DNA of 64,000 bases from Halanaerobium saccharolyticum. GTDB taxonomy: Bacteria; Bacillota; Halanaerobiia; Halanaerobiales; Halanaerobiaceae. The notes under the pieces are model-generated. The model was not told the DNA's origin. It made no database searches and worked only from the letters and a program-made list of their open reading frames with translations. Positions 27,179 through 36,625 of this stretch are shown here, in pieces (position 1 is the first letter of the stretch; the number at the start of each line of letters is the position of its first letter). Made by a program: the position numbers and the translations under genes. The stretch is from NCBI RefSeq assembly GCF_003259895.1, contig NZ_QLME01000006.1:62001-126000 (forward strand). Reading direction: 5' to 3'.

Positions 27179-29101
27179 TTACTGCCGGGATTTTTTATCT
27201 GTTTCTGGTGCAGTATTTGATTCTGCTTCTGCATTTGCACCTGTTTCTGCAGCTAAATCATTTTCAGGTGGAACCAAAATTTCAAGGTCGAGATTTAAAC
27301 TACCTTCCAGCACATATTCAGTAGAGTAGCGCTCTTTTATTTCTTCATCCATATTTTCGGGCTCCACCGGCTCTTCTCTCAGCTGCTCGTTGTTTTCCGG
27401 ATTATCATTTTCCGGATTATCATTATTTTCTTCACCCTTGCCAAAGTTCTGCCCGGCCTGTCCGGGTGGGGCCTCACTGCTTTCCTGATAAATTGGAGCT
27501 GCATAAGAAGGATAAAGCTGCAGGATCAGATCATTATTGTCCGGAGAATCCAGATAAGCATCTAACATGGACTCAAAACTTTTATGACCGGAAATTTCAG
27601 CTTCATTCAAACCACCCGCACTCTGCATTGGAGCAGTCTCCTCCGGCCTCATTGCTTCTCCGGTATAGCCTCCATCAACAAAAAGAGTGGCTATCCCTGG
27701 TTCCACATCTTCGGGAACTTTCATCCTGATTATTTTTGTTTCAGTACCATTCCGATAGCGGTGCAGGGTTACCTCAACCTCCAGCTGATCACCGGGATAA
27801 ATCTCTTCGTTTAAAACTTTTGCTTCCTGGATCAAAGCCACACTATCACTCCGATCAAAATCTAACTCCAACCTGATATCAATCAGATTAACTTCTTTAA
27901 ACGGATTGCTCAGAATTAAGTCTAATAACTGAGAAAAATCGTATAAAGCCATACTTCCGATATCATTCTGACTGTAATACATATTGCTGGATTCTATCTG
28001 CAGCTCAGGCAGTCCTCTGCCCATAATTTTTAGTCTGGACTCTGCCGAACCTGGTCCAATTCTATCCAGTGCCGAATCAACGGCCTGCAGGGCAGCACTA
28101 TTAGAAAGAGATGAAAATAAATATTCATCATTAATAATCTGCAGACTTACTTCTTTGAGCAGTTCCCCATTTTCGGAAATAGAAATATAAAGAGGAGTAA
28201 TTCTGGGATAGGTATCAATTCTACCTGCAATGCCAGCACCTCTATCCTGAGTTACTGATCCTAAAAGTCGATTATAGGGTGAGCCCAATTTAAAAGGCTG
28301 CTCTGTACTGGGGATAACTGCATTAATATGAGCTCGACTTAAAAGATAATTTACCCGCCCGCGATTGGTAAAAGGATGACCAAAAGCTAAAAATTGTCCC
28401 TGGTCTACATAAGTTAAAGTACCAATGGAAGCGACACTAATATCACCTCTGACCAGCTGAACGGCAATCGCCTCTCCTGGCTCGGGTTTTTCATCACTTT
28501 TATCGACCTCTTCAATTCCTGAGCCGGGAATAACATCCAGATTTAATTCGGATAAGTTCCTTTCCAGTCTATCTAAAGCTCTACCACTAATCCCGCTGAC
28601 CATAATTGGACTTTCAGATCTGATAATATTTTCTCCCGGTGTGAATTCTTCCAGATCCAGATCAAAATCACTAATATTACCGCTGCTTTCTTCAAAATCA
28701 TTATCTTCCAGAAGTTTAAGCATTCTTCCAATAGGTGTCACCAGTCCATAACGATGATCACTATTACTCCAGCCGTAACCAATGGCTCCAATTATGCGAT
28801 CCTCAAGATAGATAGGACTGCCGCTCATTCCGGCAGCTATTCCACCATACTCTTCAACTTTATCACCGGTTAATTTAATCAATATTAAATCTTCATCCAG
28901 ACTGCGGTTGTCGAGAATATCTATTATTTCCACTTCAAATTTTTCGATTTTATTGCCAGAAAAAACAGTTTTCCCATAGCCTGTCATTCCTGCTTCTACT
29001 TCATCTAAAGGCATAGTATTTTCTACAGCAAGTACTGGGGTATTAGTAAGAATTAAGACTATTAAAATATAAAATAAAACTTTTTTTATAATTTTTTTCA
29101 A
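27179..29101 (-). CDS. Secreted SpoIVB-type S55 peptidase domain protein
   Basis: 640 residues. A signal peptide (about 1-25) is followed by an S55 peptidase domain (about 28-240): MPLDEVEAGMTGYGKTVF, the nucleophile-containing GGIAAGMSGSPIYLEDRIIGAIGYG and a late FAFGHPF-like segment (FLAFGHPFTNRG). A beta-rich region and an acidic Asn/Glu/Pro-rich tail follow. SpoIVB is a signalling protease of spore formation; here it sits between mreB and tamB, so an envelope quality-control role is more likely. This is inferred. TTG start with GGAG upstream. Confidence 0.82.
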   Translation of the reverse strand: MKKIIKKVLFYILIVLILTNTPVLAVENTMPLDEVEAGMTGYGKTVFSGNKIEKFEVEIIDILDNRSLDEDLILIKLTGDKVEEYGGIAAGMSGSPIYLEDRIIGAIGYGWSNSDHRYGLVTPIGRMLKLLEDNDFEESSGNISDFDLDLEEFTPGENIIRSESPIMVSGISGRALDRLERNLSELNLDVIPGSGIEEVDKSDEKPEPGEAIAVQLVRGDISVASIGTLTYVDQGQFLAFGHPFTNRGRVNYLLSRAHINAVIPSTEQPFKLGSPYNRLLGSVTQDRGAGIAGRIDTYPRITPLYISISENGELLKEVSLQIINDEYLFSSLSNSAALQAVDSALDRIGPGSAESRLKIMGRGLPELQIESSNMYYSQNDIGSMALYDFSQLLDLILSNPFKEVNLIDIRLELDFDRSDSVALIQEAKVLNEEIYPGDQLEVEVTLHRYRNGTETKIIRMKVPEDVEPGIATLFVDGGYTGEAMRPEETAPMQSAGGLNEAEISGHKSFESMLDAYLDSPDNNDLILQLYPSYAAPIYQESSEAPPGQAGQNFGKGEENNDNPENDNPENNEQLREEPVEPENMDEEIKERYSTEYVLEGSLNLDLEILVPPENDLAAETGANAEAESNTAPETDKKSRQ

Positions 29102-29124
29102 CTTTATTCACTCTCCAGTTACTT

Positions 29125-30165
29125 TTACGATAAAATGCCCTGATCACCTGTGCTTAATACATTTGAAATTTTATCTAATTCATTTAGAGCCTGTCCTGTT
29201 CCTTCAGCAACACAGACCAGCGGATCATCAGTTACAAAGGCTCCAACCTCTGTCTGCTGACTGATAAATTTATCAAGACCTTCCAGTAAAGAACCACCAC
29301 CAGTTAAAATAATGCCTTTTTCGACTATATCGGCAGATAGCTCTGGTGGTGTTTTTTCTAAAACTCGTCTGGCTCCCTGAGCAATATTATCCAGTAATTC
29401 TTTAAAGGCTTTATTGGTTTCCTGGGCTGTTAATTCTATATGTCTGGGCAGTCCTGTCATTAAATCTCTACCTTTAACTTCATAGGTGGCAGAATAATTG
29501 GGATTAGCACTACCAATATTTATCTTAATTTCCTCAGCGGTTGATTCCCCAATAACTAAGTTATAATTTTCTCGAACATAACGGACCAGAGCCTCATCAA
29601 ACTTATCACCACCAACTCTAATCGACTCCCCGACAACAATTCCCCCTAAGGAAAGGACAGCAATTTCTGTTGTTCCTCCACCAATATCAATTATCATATT
29701 ACCTTCTGCTTTTTCAATTCTGAGACCTGCTCCAATTGCAGCTGCTACCGGTTCTTCAATCAAAAACGCCTTGCGAGCTCCAACCTGAACTGCCGCTTCC
29801 AGAACCGCACGGCTTTCAACTCCGGTAACTCCAACAGGTATACAGACCATAATCAAAGGTTTAATAAATCTACTTTTAACTCCGACTTTTTTCAAAAAAC
29901 TCTTAAGCATCATTTCCGCGACCTCAAAATTTGCTATAACACCGTCTTTAAGTGGCCTAATAACTTCAATATTCCCGGGAGTTCTTCCCAGCATCCGCCG
30001 GGCTTCTTCTCCAACCGCAATTATCTTGTTTGTATTTGTATCAAGAGCCACAAAAGAAGGTTCCTGGAGAACAATTCCTTTATCACTCTCATAAATTATC
30101 ACTGTAGCTGTCCCTAAATCAATTGCAATTTTTTTACTAAATCTATTAAAAAAATTCAATAGCAT
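29125..30165 (-). CDS. mreB: MreB/Mbl-family rod-shape actin homologue
   Basis: About 346-residue bacterial actin. Phosphate-binding motifs are visible: IAIDLGTATV near the N-terminus and MIIDIGGGTTEIAVLSLGG in the middle; ILTGGGSLLEGLD marks the adenosine site. It guides cell-wall growth beneath the inner membrane. I use ATG 30165. GGGAGG lies only three bases before it; a TTG six bases on has the better nine-base spacing, so the start may be 30159. A longer frame to 30264 is not supported by the family. It could equally be called Mbl. Confidence 0.9.
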   Translation of the reverse strand: MLLNFFNRFSKKIAIDLGTATVIIYESDKGIVLQEPSFVALDTNTNKIIAVGEEARRMLGRTPGNIEVIRPLKDGVIANFEVAEMMLKSFLKKVGVKSRFIKPLIMVCIPVGVTGVESRAVLEAAVQVGARKAFLIEEPVAAAIGAGLRIEKAEGNMIIDIGGGTTEIAVLSLGGIVVGESIRVGGDKFDEALVRYVRENYNLVIGESTAEEIKINIGSANPNYSATYEVKGRDLMTGLPRHIELTAQETNKAFKELLDNIAQGARRVLEKTPPELSADIVEKGIILTGGGSLLEGLDKFISQQTEVGAFVTDDPLVCVAEGTGQALNELDKISNVLSTGDQGILS

Positions 30166-30270
30166 ACTCCTCCCTGTTAATTGCCTGTCCTGACAGGTCA
30201 ATTTAATTACTAAGCTGCTATAATAAGATTTCTCTAAATAATCATTAATTCCTGCAGCTGTCAAAATGAT

Positions 30271-31542
30271 TTATGCTTCTGCTTCTCCGGATCTGATAAC
30301 TGCTTCTTTAGTAAATAACGGACCAAAAATTTCAGTTAAAGCAGCAGTTAAAATAACCATATTGAAAATCATTAAAGATGTATCTGGAATCTGAGTAAAC
30401 TGCTTCTGCACAGAAAACGCAAGGGCAATAGCTACTCCCCCCTGGGGAAATAAGCCCAGACCAATATATTTTTTGACTACAGGAGCTGCATCCGAAAAAT
30501 GGCCGGCCAGGATTGCTCCTCCATATTTACCAATAATTCTAGAAACTAAAAACACAAGAGCTGTAAGCAGAAAAACCGCAGAACCCATCTGAGTAAAGCG
30601 AATTTCAGCCCCCGCAAAAATGAAAAACATGGCATATAAAGGAATAGTCAATGTGTCAAGATATTCAGAAATTTCCAGGTTCTTTTCAGCAAAGTTTCTG
30701 ATGGCAAAACCAAGTGCCAGATTAGCAATCAAAGATGACAGTCCAAAAACCAGACTGAGAGCCGAGCTGAGTACTATCGAAGTCAGAATCGATACAACTT
30801 TTTTAGTTTTATCATCAACCAGACTAATGTAATGCTGGGTTAAATAGCCAAGCACCAGACCGATCATAATTGCTGCCGAAATTTCGAAAACTGGTACTAA
30901 TAAAAGCTGGATCGAAAGTGACTCTCCTGTACCAATAAACATCATAGCAATCGGGCTGATCAGGGCAAAAAGAATTAAAGCCAGAGTATTATCCAGACCA
31001 ACTACTGCCATCAGGGTTGAACTTAAAGGTCCTTCCGCATTATATTCTTTTAAGACCATAATTGTTGAAGCTGGCGCTGAAGCAGCGGCGATTGCTCCCA
31101 GCAGCAGGGCCATATAGATCGGTGCTCCTATAATATAAACTGCCAGACCTGAAATAAGAGCAGCCCCCAGAGCTTCAAAAATAGTGATTATGTATATATT
31201 TTTACCAAGTCGTTTAAAAGTTCTTAAAGAAAGTTCACTCCCGATAGTAAAGACTATAAAAGCCAGTGCAATCTGGGTGATATAATCTAATTTTATAATT
31301 AGAAATTCATACCAGCTGTGAAATTCACTTTCCAGAAATGGAATCAAATTTAAAATATCAGGACTGATCACAATCCCAAATAAAACATATCCTACTACTA
31401 TCGGCAGACTGTATTTTTTTGAAACTATTATTGCAATCATTGCCAGAACTAGAAAAAAAGCAATCAAATAAATAGCCCTGGTCTGCAGCTCATTGACATG
31501 AAACCATTCCTGCAGTTGATGCAGCTCTATATTATTTTCCAT
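30271..31542 (-). CDS. Cation:proton antiporter, CPA family (copy 2)
   Basis: 423-residue membrane protein with 12-13 predicted helices of the sodium/proton exchanger fold. The region SAPASTIMVLKEYNAEGPLSSTLMAVVGLDNTLALI resembles the ion-binding helices of CPA2 antiporters. At the position where its neighbour has GLDDA, this copy has GLDNT: one acidic residue of the pair is replaced by Asn. The N-terminus carries a short soluble stretch of about 17 residues. It would expel sodium or potassium in exchange for protons. It is a tandem duplicate of the gene at 31653-32933. Confidence 0.85.
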   Translation of the reverse strand: MENNIELHQLQEWFHVNELQTRAIYLIAFFLVLAMIAIIVSKKYSLPIVVGYVLFGIVISPDILNLIPFLESEFHSWYEFLIIKLDYITQIALAFIVFTIGSELSLRTFKRLGKNIYIITIFEALGAALISGLAVYIIGAPIYMALLLGAIAAASAPASTIMVLKEYNAEGPLSSTLMAVVGLDNTLALILFALISPIAMMFIGTGESLSIQLLLVPVFEISAAIMIGLVLGYLTQHYISLVDDKTKKVVSILTSIVLSSALSLVFGLSSLIANLALGFAIRNFAEKNLEISEYLDTLTIPLYAMFFIFAGAEIRFTQMGSAVFLLTALVFLVSRIIGKYGGAILAGHFSDAAPVVKKYIGLGLFPQGGVAIALAFSVQKQFTQIPDTSLMIFNMVILTAALTEIFGPLFTKEAVIRSGEAEA

Positions 31543-31652
31543 TCTTATCCCCCATTATAAACTATCAATCTTAAAATAAAATTAAAATATTACTACAGTT
31601 TTTTCGTTATATTAGTCTTTAGCTGCTTTTTTTCGTTTGTTTTATGTTAATC

Positions 31653-32933
31653 TTAATCTTTTGACTCTCCTGCATTTACTACCGCATATTTTGTTAACAG
31701 CGGACCAAAAACTTCTGTGATAGCTGCAGTCAGTAATAAGGTGTTAAATATTACAAGTCCAACCTCTGGAGCCTCGACATACTGTCTCTGGACAGAATAA
31801 GCCAGAGCAATTGCTACTCCACTTTGCGGTAAAAGTCCAAAACCAATGTATTTTTTTACTGCCTCAGGAGCTCCAGAAAGCCTGGCAGCCAGTGTTGCCC
31901 CCCCCACCTTACCGATGATACGCGCAGTTAAATAAATAAATGCTATCAGCAGAAAACTAAGGGAACCCATCTCAGAAAATCTAATTTCTGTACCAGCAAT
32001 TATAAAAAATACGGCATAAAGTGGTATAGTCAGTGTATCCATTTCTTCTGAAATTTGAAGGTTCTTTTTGGCAAAGTTCCTAACAGCAAAGCCAACTGCA
32101 AGATTGGCAATTAAAGGTGAAAAGCCCAGAAAAATAGAGACTGAAGAACTTAAAGTGATTGTGGTTACAACAGTTAATATTTTTCTCGTTTTTTCATTAA
32201 ATCTAGTTAACAGATACTGAGCTGTATAGCCAAAGGCTAAACCAATAATAATGGCTCCAAATATTTCGATTAAAGGAAACACAATTATTTCACTTATATC
32301 AATCGCTCCGCCGCCGCTGTACTGTAAATAAGCAATTGGATTGATCAGCGAGAAAATTATTAAAGCAAAAGCATCATCCAAACCCACAACAGCCATAATG
32401 GTTGAGGTTAAGGGCCCTTCAGCATTATATTCTTTTAAGACCATTACTGTTGCAGCTGGTGCAGTAGCAGAAGCAATGGCACCTAAAAGCAGAGCCATAT
32501 AAAGCGGCCATCCAATTAAATAAATAGCTGTAGTAACAACTGCAAATGCTGCCACAGATTCCATTAAGGCTATCGCGAAGATACTTTTACCCAGGCGTCT
32601 CATTGTTTTAAGTGAAAGTTCACTCCCGATAGTAAAAGCAATAAAGGCCAGAGCAATATTGGTAATATAATCTAAATTAGCCAGAATTAAAGTATACATA
32701 TTTGACATTTCTTGATCAATCAGCGGAAAAAGCGAAATGATATCCGGACTCAATAAAATTCCCAGAAATACATAACCTACTACAATCGGAACTTTATACC
32801 TTTTAGCAAGTAATACTATTAAAAAAGCAAAGAGCAGGAATAAAGAAATCAAATAAATTTCTTTATTCGCTATATTATTAATAACCAGCCATTCTTCCAC
32901 CTGATGTGGAGCTAAAGACATTAAATCATCCAT
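31653..32933 (-). CDS. Cation:proton antiporter, CPA family (copy 1)
   Basis: 426-residue antiporter, clearly paralogous over the whole length to the next gene (for example GYVFLGILLSPDII against GYVLFGIVISPDIL, and IGSELSLKTMRRLGK against IGSELSLRTFKRLGK). It retains an aspartate pair in AVVGLDDAFAL. GAGGTG precedes the ATG. It follows a CBS-domain gene by 66 bases. The cation cannot be told from sequence alone; sodium is likely given the ATP synthase type in the same window. Confidence 0.87.
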   Translation of the reverse strand: MDDLMSLAPHQVEEWLVINNIANKEIYLISLFLLFAFLIVLLAKRYKVPIVVGYVFLGILLSPDIISLFPLIDQEMSNMYTLILANLDYITNIALAFIAFTIGSELSLKTMRRLGKSIFAIALMESVAAFAVVTTAIYLIGWPLYMALLLGAIASATAPAATVMVLKEYNAEGPLTSTIMAVVGLDDAFALIIFSLINPIAYLQYSGGGAIDISEIIVFPLIEIFGAIIIGLAFGYTAQYLLTRFNEKTRKILTVVTTITLSSSVSIFLGFSPLIANLAVGFAVRNFAKKNLQISEEMDTLTIPLYAVFFIIAGTEIRFSEMGSLSFLLIAFIYLTARIIGKVGGATLAARLSGAPEAVKKYIGFGLLPQSGVAIALAYSVQRQYVEAPEVGLVIFNTLLLTAAITEVFGPLLTKYAVVNAGESKD

Positions 32934-32999
32934 GATTTACACCTCATTTCATTCTATTTTGCTTATATAAATTATAAAATTATAAATAGATAATGATTA

Positions 33000-33464
33000 T
33001 CAATCAGCTTTACCATTCCCAGCCTCATCTAATAAGTAATGCAGCAGGTTAGATCTTTCGATAAAACCTCTTAGAAAACCATTTTCATTAATTACAAAAA
33101 GCAGGGATTCTTTATTGTTAAGCATAATGTCAGCCAGTTTTTTCATATCACTGTCTTCTTTAACCGCATCCCGGTTGCGGGACATATACTTCTCGACCTT
33201 TTCGTCCTTAACATATTTTAAATTCTCTACAGCTTCATTAACCTCATAAAAAAGACGGCTGCTGTCTAGAAAACCAAAACTCTCTGGAATTATGTTTTTA
33301 AGTATATTATTACTATAAATAGTTCCCACAAATAGGTTTTGATTATCAACCACAGGCAGTACAGACTGCTCTGATCTATACATTAAAATTATTGCCTTGC
33401 GAATACTGTCCTCCGGAGTAACTGAATTCATAGTCCGGACCATATAATCTCTTACATTACTCAT
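33000..33464 (-). CDS. Two-CBS-domain regulatory protein
   Basis: 154 residues forming a pair of CBS motifs (about 5-60 and 85-145): VRDYMVRTMNSVTPEDSIRKA and VEKYMSRNRDAVKEDSDMKKLA are the starts of each. CBS pairs bind adenosine nucleotides and often control transport proteins. The two antiporter genes lie immediately downstream, so they are the likely targets; this is inference. GGAGGTG precedes the ATG, and the gene starts 3 bases after the kinase gene. Confidence 0.85.
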   Translation of the reverse strand: MSNVRDYMVRTMNSVTPEDSIRKAIILMYRSEQSVLPVVDNQNLFVGTIYSNNILKNIIPESFGFLDSSRLFYEVNEAVENLKYVKDEKVEKYMSRNRDAVKEDSDMKKLADIMLNNKESLLFVINENGFLRGFIERSNLLHYLLDEAGNGKAD

Positions 33465-33467
33465 TTT

Positions 33468-34421
33468 TTACACCTCCAGCTTATTGATTTCCAGTCGATC
33501 AAGACAGGCATTATAATTTTCTCTATCCTTTAAATAAATTTCTTTATTCTCTGCTATCCACAGAGCAGCTGCTCCACCGCGTCGATTGGCCTCTAAAAAG
33601 TCAAAATCATCTGTTTTAAAAGCATAATCAAGATAGCCTGTATTATAAGCATCACTGGAACCAAGCCAGTTAACAATACAGTATCCTTTAGGTGAGAGCT
33701 GATAGACATCTCCATTTCTATCAAAAAGCAGACGGTCACAGTGAAAGGGAATCATTACTCTTTTTGCTCCCCTTTTTTGAATTTCTTTTCCTGCTTTAAT
33801 GTAATCTTCTTTATCATTCATTTCCATATCCAGAATTGTTTTGTGGTGCTTAAAATAAGGTGTCACTACATCGGGATTTGACTCTAAGGCCAGCTTTAAA
33901 GCTTCACCACTCGCCTGCAGAAATACATGTTTACCTTTATCTTTGGCAATTTTTATCAAGCGCTGATAGATATCAAAATCTACTCCCTCAGGTACTGAAC
34001 CTGAAATTAAAATACAATTACTCTCGGAAATTGACCTTTTAAAACGAACAATTAATTCTTTTACATCTTCTTTTTCTACCCGGTAAGTATAATCGTTATA
34101 CTGGGTATAGGTTGCAGGATCCCGACCAATTATTTTAACATTATTTCTAATTTCACTTTCAGTATAAATATAGTTGCTGATAATATCCTGTTTCTGCACC
34201 ATTTTTTCGAAAAACAATCCCTGTTTGCCGCCAACAAAACCAATATTTTGCACATCCTTATAGCCCAGAGACTTAAAATTAATTGCACTAATTAAGCCTT
34301 TTCCACCCGGGTAAATCTTTAAGTCTTGATCATTATAAATAAACTGGTTTTTCATGACTTCATTTTTATCAACAAAATATTCGCGGTCAATAGCTGGATT
34401 CAGCGTTACTGTTGTAATCAT
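33468..34421 (-). CDS. Divergent PfkB-family sugar kinase (1-phosphofructokinase-like)
   Basis: About 317 residues with the FruK/LacC-type opening TVTLNPAIDREYFVD and a PGGKG motif, then SGSVPEGVDFDIY. Two signature positions differ from usual 1-phosphofructokinases: GGKGINVA is GGKGLISA, and the catalytic GAGD motif is GSSD, which keeps the Asp but lacks the second Gly of the anion hole. Activity or substrate may be altered. ATG 34421 is chosen, eight bases after AAGGTGG; the frame extends four codons upstream over that site. No sugar transporter is nearby. Confidence 0.75.
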   Translation of the reverse strand: MITTVTLNPAIDREYFVDKNEVMKNQFIYNDQDLKIYPGGKGLISAINFKSLGYKDVQNIGFVGGKQGLFFEKMVQKQDIISNYIYTESEIRNNVKIIGRDPATYTQYNDYTYRVEKEDVKELIVRFKRSISESNCILISGSVPEGVDFDIYQRLIKIAKDKGKHVFLQASGEALKLALESNPDVVTPYFKHHKTILDMEMNDKEDYIKAGKEIQKRGAKRVMIPFHCDRLLFDRNGDVYQLSPKGYCIVNWLGSSDAYNTGYLDYAFKTDDFDFLEANRRGGAAALWIAENKEIYLKDRENYNACLDRLEINKLEV

Positions 34422-34476
34422 TTTTTTCACCACCTTATTTTTTTGAAAAGCAAAAATTGACTTTTAAAACAGAAAA

Positions 34477-34494
34477 CCGCTGAAATATCAGCGG
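34477..34494 (-). terminator. Terminator of murA
   Basis: The arms CCGCTGA/TCAGCGG form a tight hairpin 11 bases after the murA stop codon. On the minus strand it is followed by TTTTCTGTTTT. Confidence 0.8.
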
Positions 34495-34504
34495 CAGGTT
34501 TTAT

Positions 34505-35755
34505 TTACTCAGATACTTTATTTATTGAAGCTCCAACTCCTCGCAGCTTCTTCTCTATATTTTCATACCCACGCTCTACATGATAGATATCCTTGACCTC
34601 TGTTTCTCCTTCGGCAGCCAGCCCGGCCAGAATAAGTGCAGCTCCTGCCCGCAGATCTGTAGCTTTTACTTCGGCACCAGTCAGGCGGCCCGGTTTGATG
34701 AGAGCACTGTGTCCATCAATTTTGATTTCTGCTCCCATTCTCTTCAGCTCATCTACATGCATAAAACGATTTTCCCAGACTGTTTCGATAATTAAACTCG
34801 TCTCATCAGTTTGAGTCAATAAAGCCATCATTTGAGACTGCATGTCTGTAGGAAAACCCGGGTAAGGCAGTGTTTTAACATCAACCGCCTTTAAGTCATT
34901 CCCTGCTTTAACCCTGACACCTGCTATGTCTTCTTCTACAGTAATGCCCATCTCATGCATTTTAGCAATTAATGGTTTTACATGTTCAGTCAGTACATTG
35001 CGTACAAATACATCTCCACCAGTGATAGCAGCCGCTATCATATATGTACCAGCCTCGATCCGATCAGGTATGATTCGATGTTCAACTCCATGCATCTCAT
35101 CTACACCTTCAATTTTGATGATATCTGTACCTACACCTTTAATATTAGCTCCCATCACAGTCAAAAAGTTTGCCAGGTCGACAATTTCTGGTTCCCGGGC
35201 AGCATTTTCGATAACTGTTTTACCCTCAGCCCGGCTGGCAGCAATCATAATATTAATAGTAGCCCCTACACTGGGATAATCAAGATAAATCTCTGCTCCT
35301 TTTAATTGATCAGCCTTTACATCCACAACTCCATGGTCTAAATTAACCTCTGCTCCCAGAGCCCTGAAACCCTTAAGATGAAGGTCGATAGGACGATTAC
35401 CAATATTACAACCTCCGGGAAGGGTGGTTCTGGCATGACCTGATTTGGCAAGCATCACTCCCAGTATATAGTAAGAAGCACGCAGTTTCCTTGCTAAATC
35501 ATGATCTGCTTCTGTTTTAATTTCTCCAGTTGGATCAATCTGAATCCTATTTTTATTTCTTTCTATTTTTGCACCCATATCTTCAATAATACTGCATAAA
35601 TTGGTGACATCTCTAAGTCGCGGAATATCATCTAGCACAACCTGAGAATCAGCAAGTAAAGATGCAGCTATAATTGGTAAACCTGCATTTTTTGATCCCC
35701 CAACTTTAATTTCTCCTGCAAGTGGATTTAAACCCTGAATAATATACTTGTCCAC
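34505..35755 (-). CDS. murA: UDP-N-acetylglucosamine 1-carboxyvinyltransferase
   Basis: 416-residue EPSP-synthase fold enzyme that starts peptidoglycan precursor synthesis by moving enolpyruvate to UDP-GlcNAc. The N-terminal GGSKNAGLPIIAASLLA motif and the loop TLPGGCNIGNRPIDLHL are present. The fosfomycin-target cysteine is Cys116. GTG 35755 is chosen because AAAGGGG lies nine bases upstream; ATG 35785 would precede that site. It ends at its own terminator, so it is separate from the kinase gene. Confidence 0.96.
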   Translation of the reverse strand: MDKYIIQGLNPLAGEIKVGGSKNAGLPIIAASLLADSQVVLDDIPRLRDVTNLCSIIEDMGAKIERNKNRIQIDPTGEIKTEADHDLARKLRASYYILGVMLAKSGHARTTLPGGCNIGNRPIDLHLKGFRALGAEVNLDHGVVDVKADQLKGAEIYLDYPSVGATINIMIAASRAEGKTVIENAAREPEIVDLANFLTVMGANIKGVGTDIIKIEGVDEMHGVEHRIIPDRIEAGTYMIAAAITGGDVFVRNVLTEHVKPLIAKMHEMGITVEEDIAGVRVKAGNDLKAVDVKTLPYPGFPTDMQSQMMALLTQTDETSLIIETVWENRFMHVDELKRMGAEIKIDGHSALIKPGRLTGAEVKATDLRAGAALILAGLAAEGETEVKDIYHVERGYENIEKKLRGVGASINKVSE

Positions 35756-35844
35756 TTCTAAAAGCCCCTTTCTAAAATAAATCATTCCTTTAAATACTAT
35801 AAAATCGAATTAAATTTCATTATTTAATCATTGATAAATGTCAG

Positions 35845-36405
35845 TTATTTATTTTGACAGCCTATACAATCTGTACCAGTTAATTTATCGAATATGCCGG
35901 CCTTTTTGTAATTTATTTTTTCTTCCGGCGCTTTTTCCATTAATTCCTTCCAACAATCACTGCAGAGCAAAGAGCCTGCATTCCTTATAATGTTATCAGA
36001 TAAACCTTTTTTTTGCAACTTTTCTTGTCGATCAGGAATCCGTCCAAACTGCTGGGTTACTGCATCTTTCCCGGCAACTGCCAGAGCTACATTTCCCCGG
36101 AAGTCGGGAGAGTTTTTTCTATTAAATCGAAGCCCTTCTTCCCGGGCCCATTTTATATAATCTGAGATACATTTTTTATCAATATCTCCTCTAATTATCA
36201 GCTTATTTGCCTCTTTACTTTTTAAAGCATCTTTTACCTCAGGGTATAAAGCTCTTTCTTTAATCTGATCCTCTGTCAAATAAGCAATAACTCGTTCTGC
36301 ATATTCACCCAGAAATCTATTTTTTTCACCTTTTTTAATTTCAGTCGGACCAAAAGCTCCCTCACGGGCTTTTCGCTCTAATTTACTTTCATTATTGTTT
36401 GGCAT
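35845..36405 (-). CDS. DUF1694 (YueI-like) protein with a cysteine-rich tail
   Basis: 186 residues. The DUF1694 core fills about 12-135: FGPTEIKKGEKNRFLGEYAERVIAYLT, then LIIRGDIDKKCISDYIKWAREEGLRF. The YueI family is of unknown function. The C-terminus adds a SLLCSDCWKEL segment and ends TDCIGCQNK, two CxxC pairs that could bind zinc; Bacillus YueI is not known for these. GAGGAGG precedes the ATG. No partner is suggested by the neighbours murA and atpC. Confidence 0.75.
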   Translation of the reverse strand: MPNNNESKLERKAREGAFGPTEIKKGEKNRFLGEYAERVIAYLTEDQIKERALYPEVKDALKSKEANKLIIRGDIDKKCISDYIKWAREEGLRFNRKNSPDFRGNVALAVAGKDAVTQQFGRIPDRQEKLQKKGLSDNIIRNAGSLLCSDCWKELMEKAPEEKINYKKAGIFDKLTGTDCIGCQNK

Positions 36406-36508
36406 AATTATACCCTCCTCTTAATATTTTAACACTTTCAGTTCGAGATGTACACCTACCGTTTACCGAACCAATATTCGGAAATAAATAAAGTAAATAG
36501 AAAGAGAA

Positions 36509-36530
36509 AAGAGCCCTGGTTAGGGCCCTT
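36509..36530 (-). terminator. Terminator after the ATP synthase operon
   Basis: The arms AAGAGCCCT/AGGGCCCTT (one mismatch) lie about 100 bases beyond the atpC stop. They are followed on the minus strand by a T-rich stretch. A second hairpin, CCCGA/TCGGG at about 36564-36588, lies between and may add to it. Confidence 0.6.
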
Positions 36531-36625
36531 TAATTATACAATAAATATTCTATTTAAAGCCTCCCGACTTTTTTCGACATAAATCGGGCGGTTCACGGTG
36601 CGTGCACATAAACGAACATTTTCAG

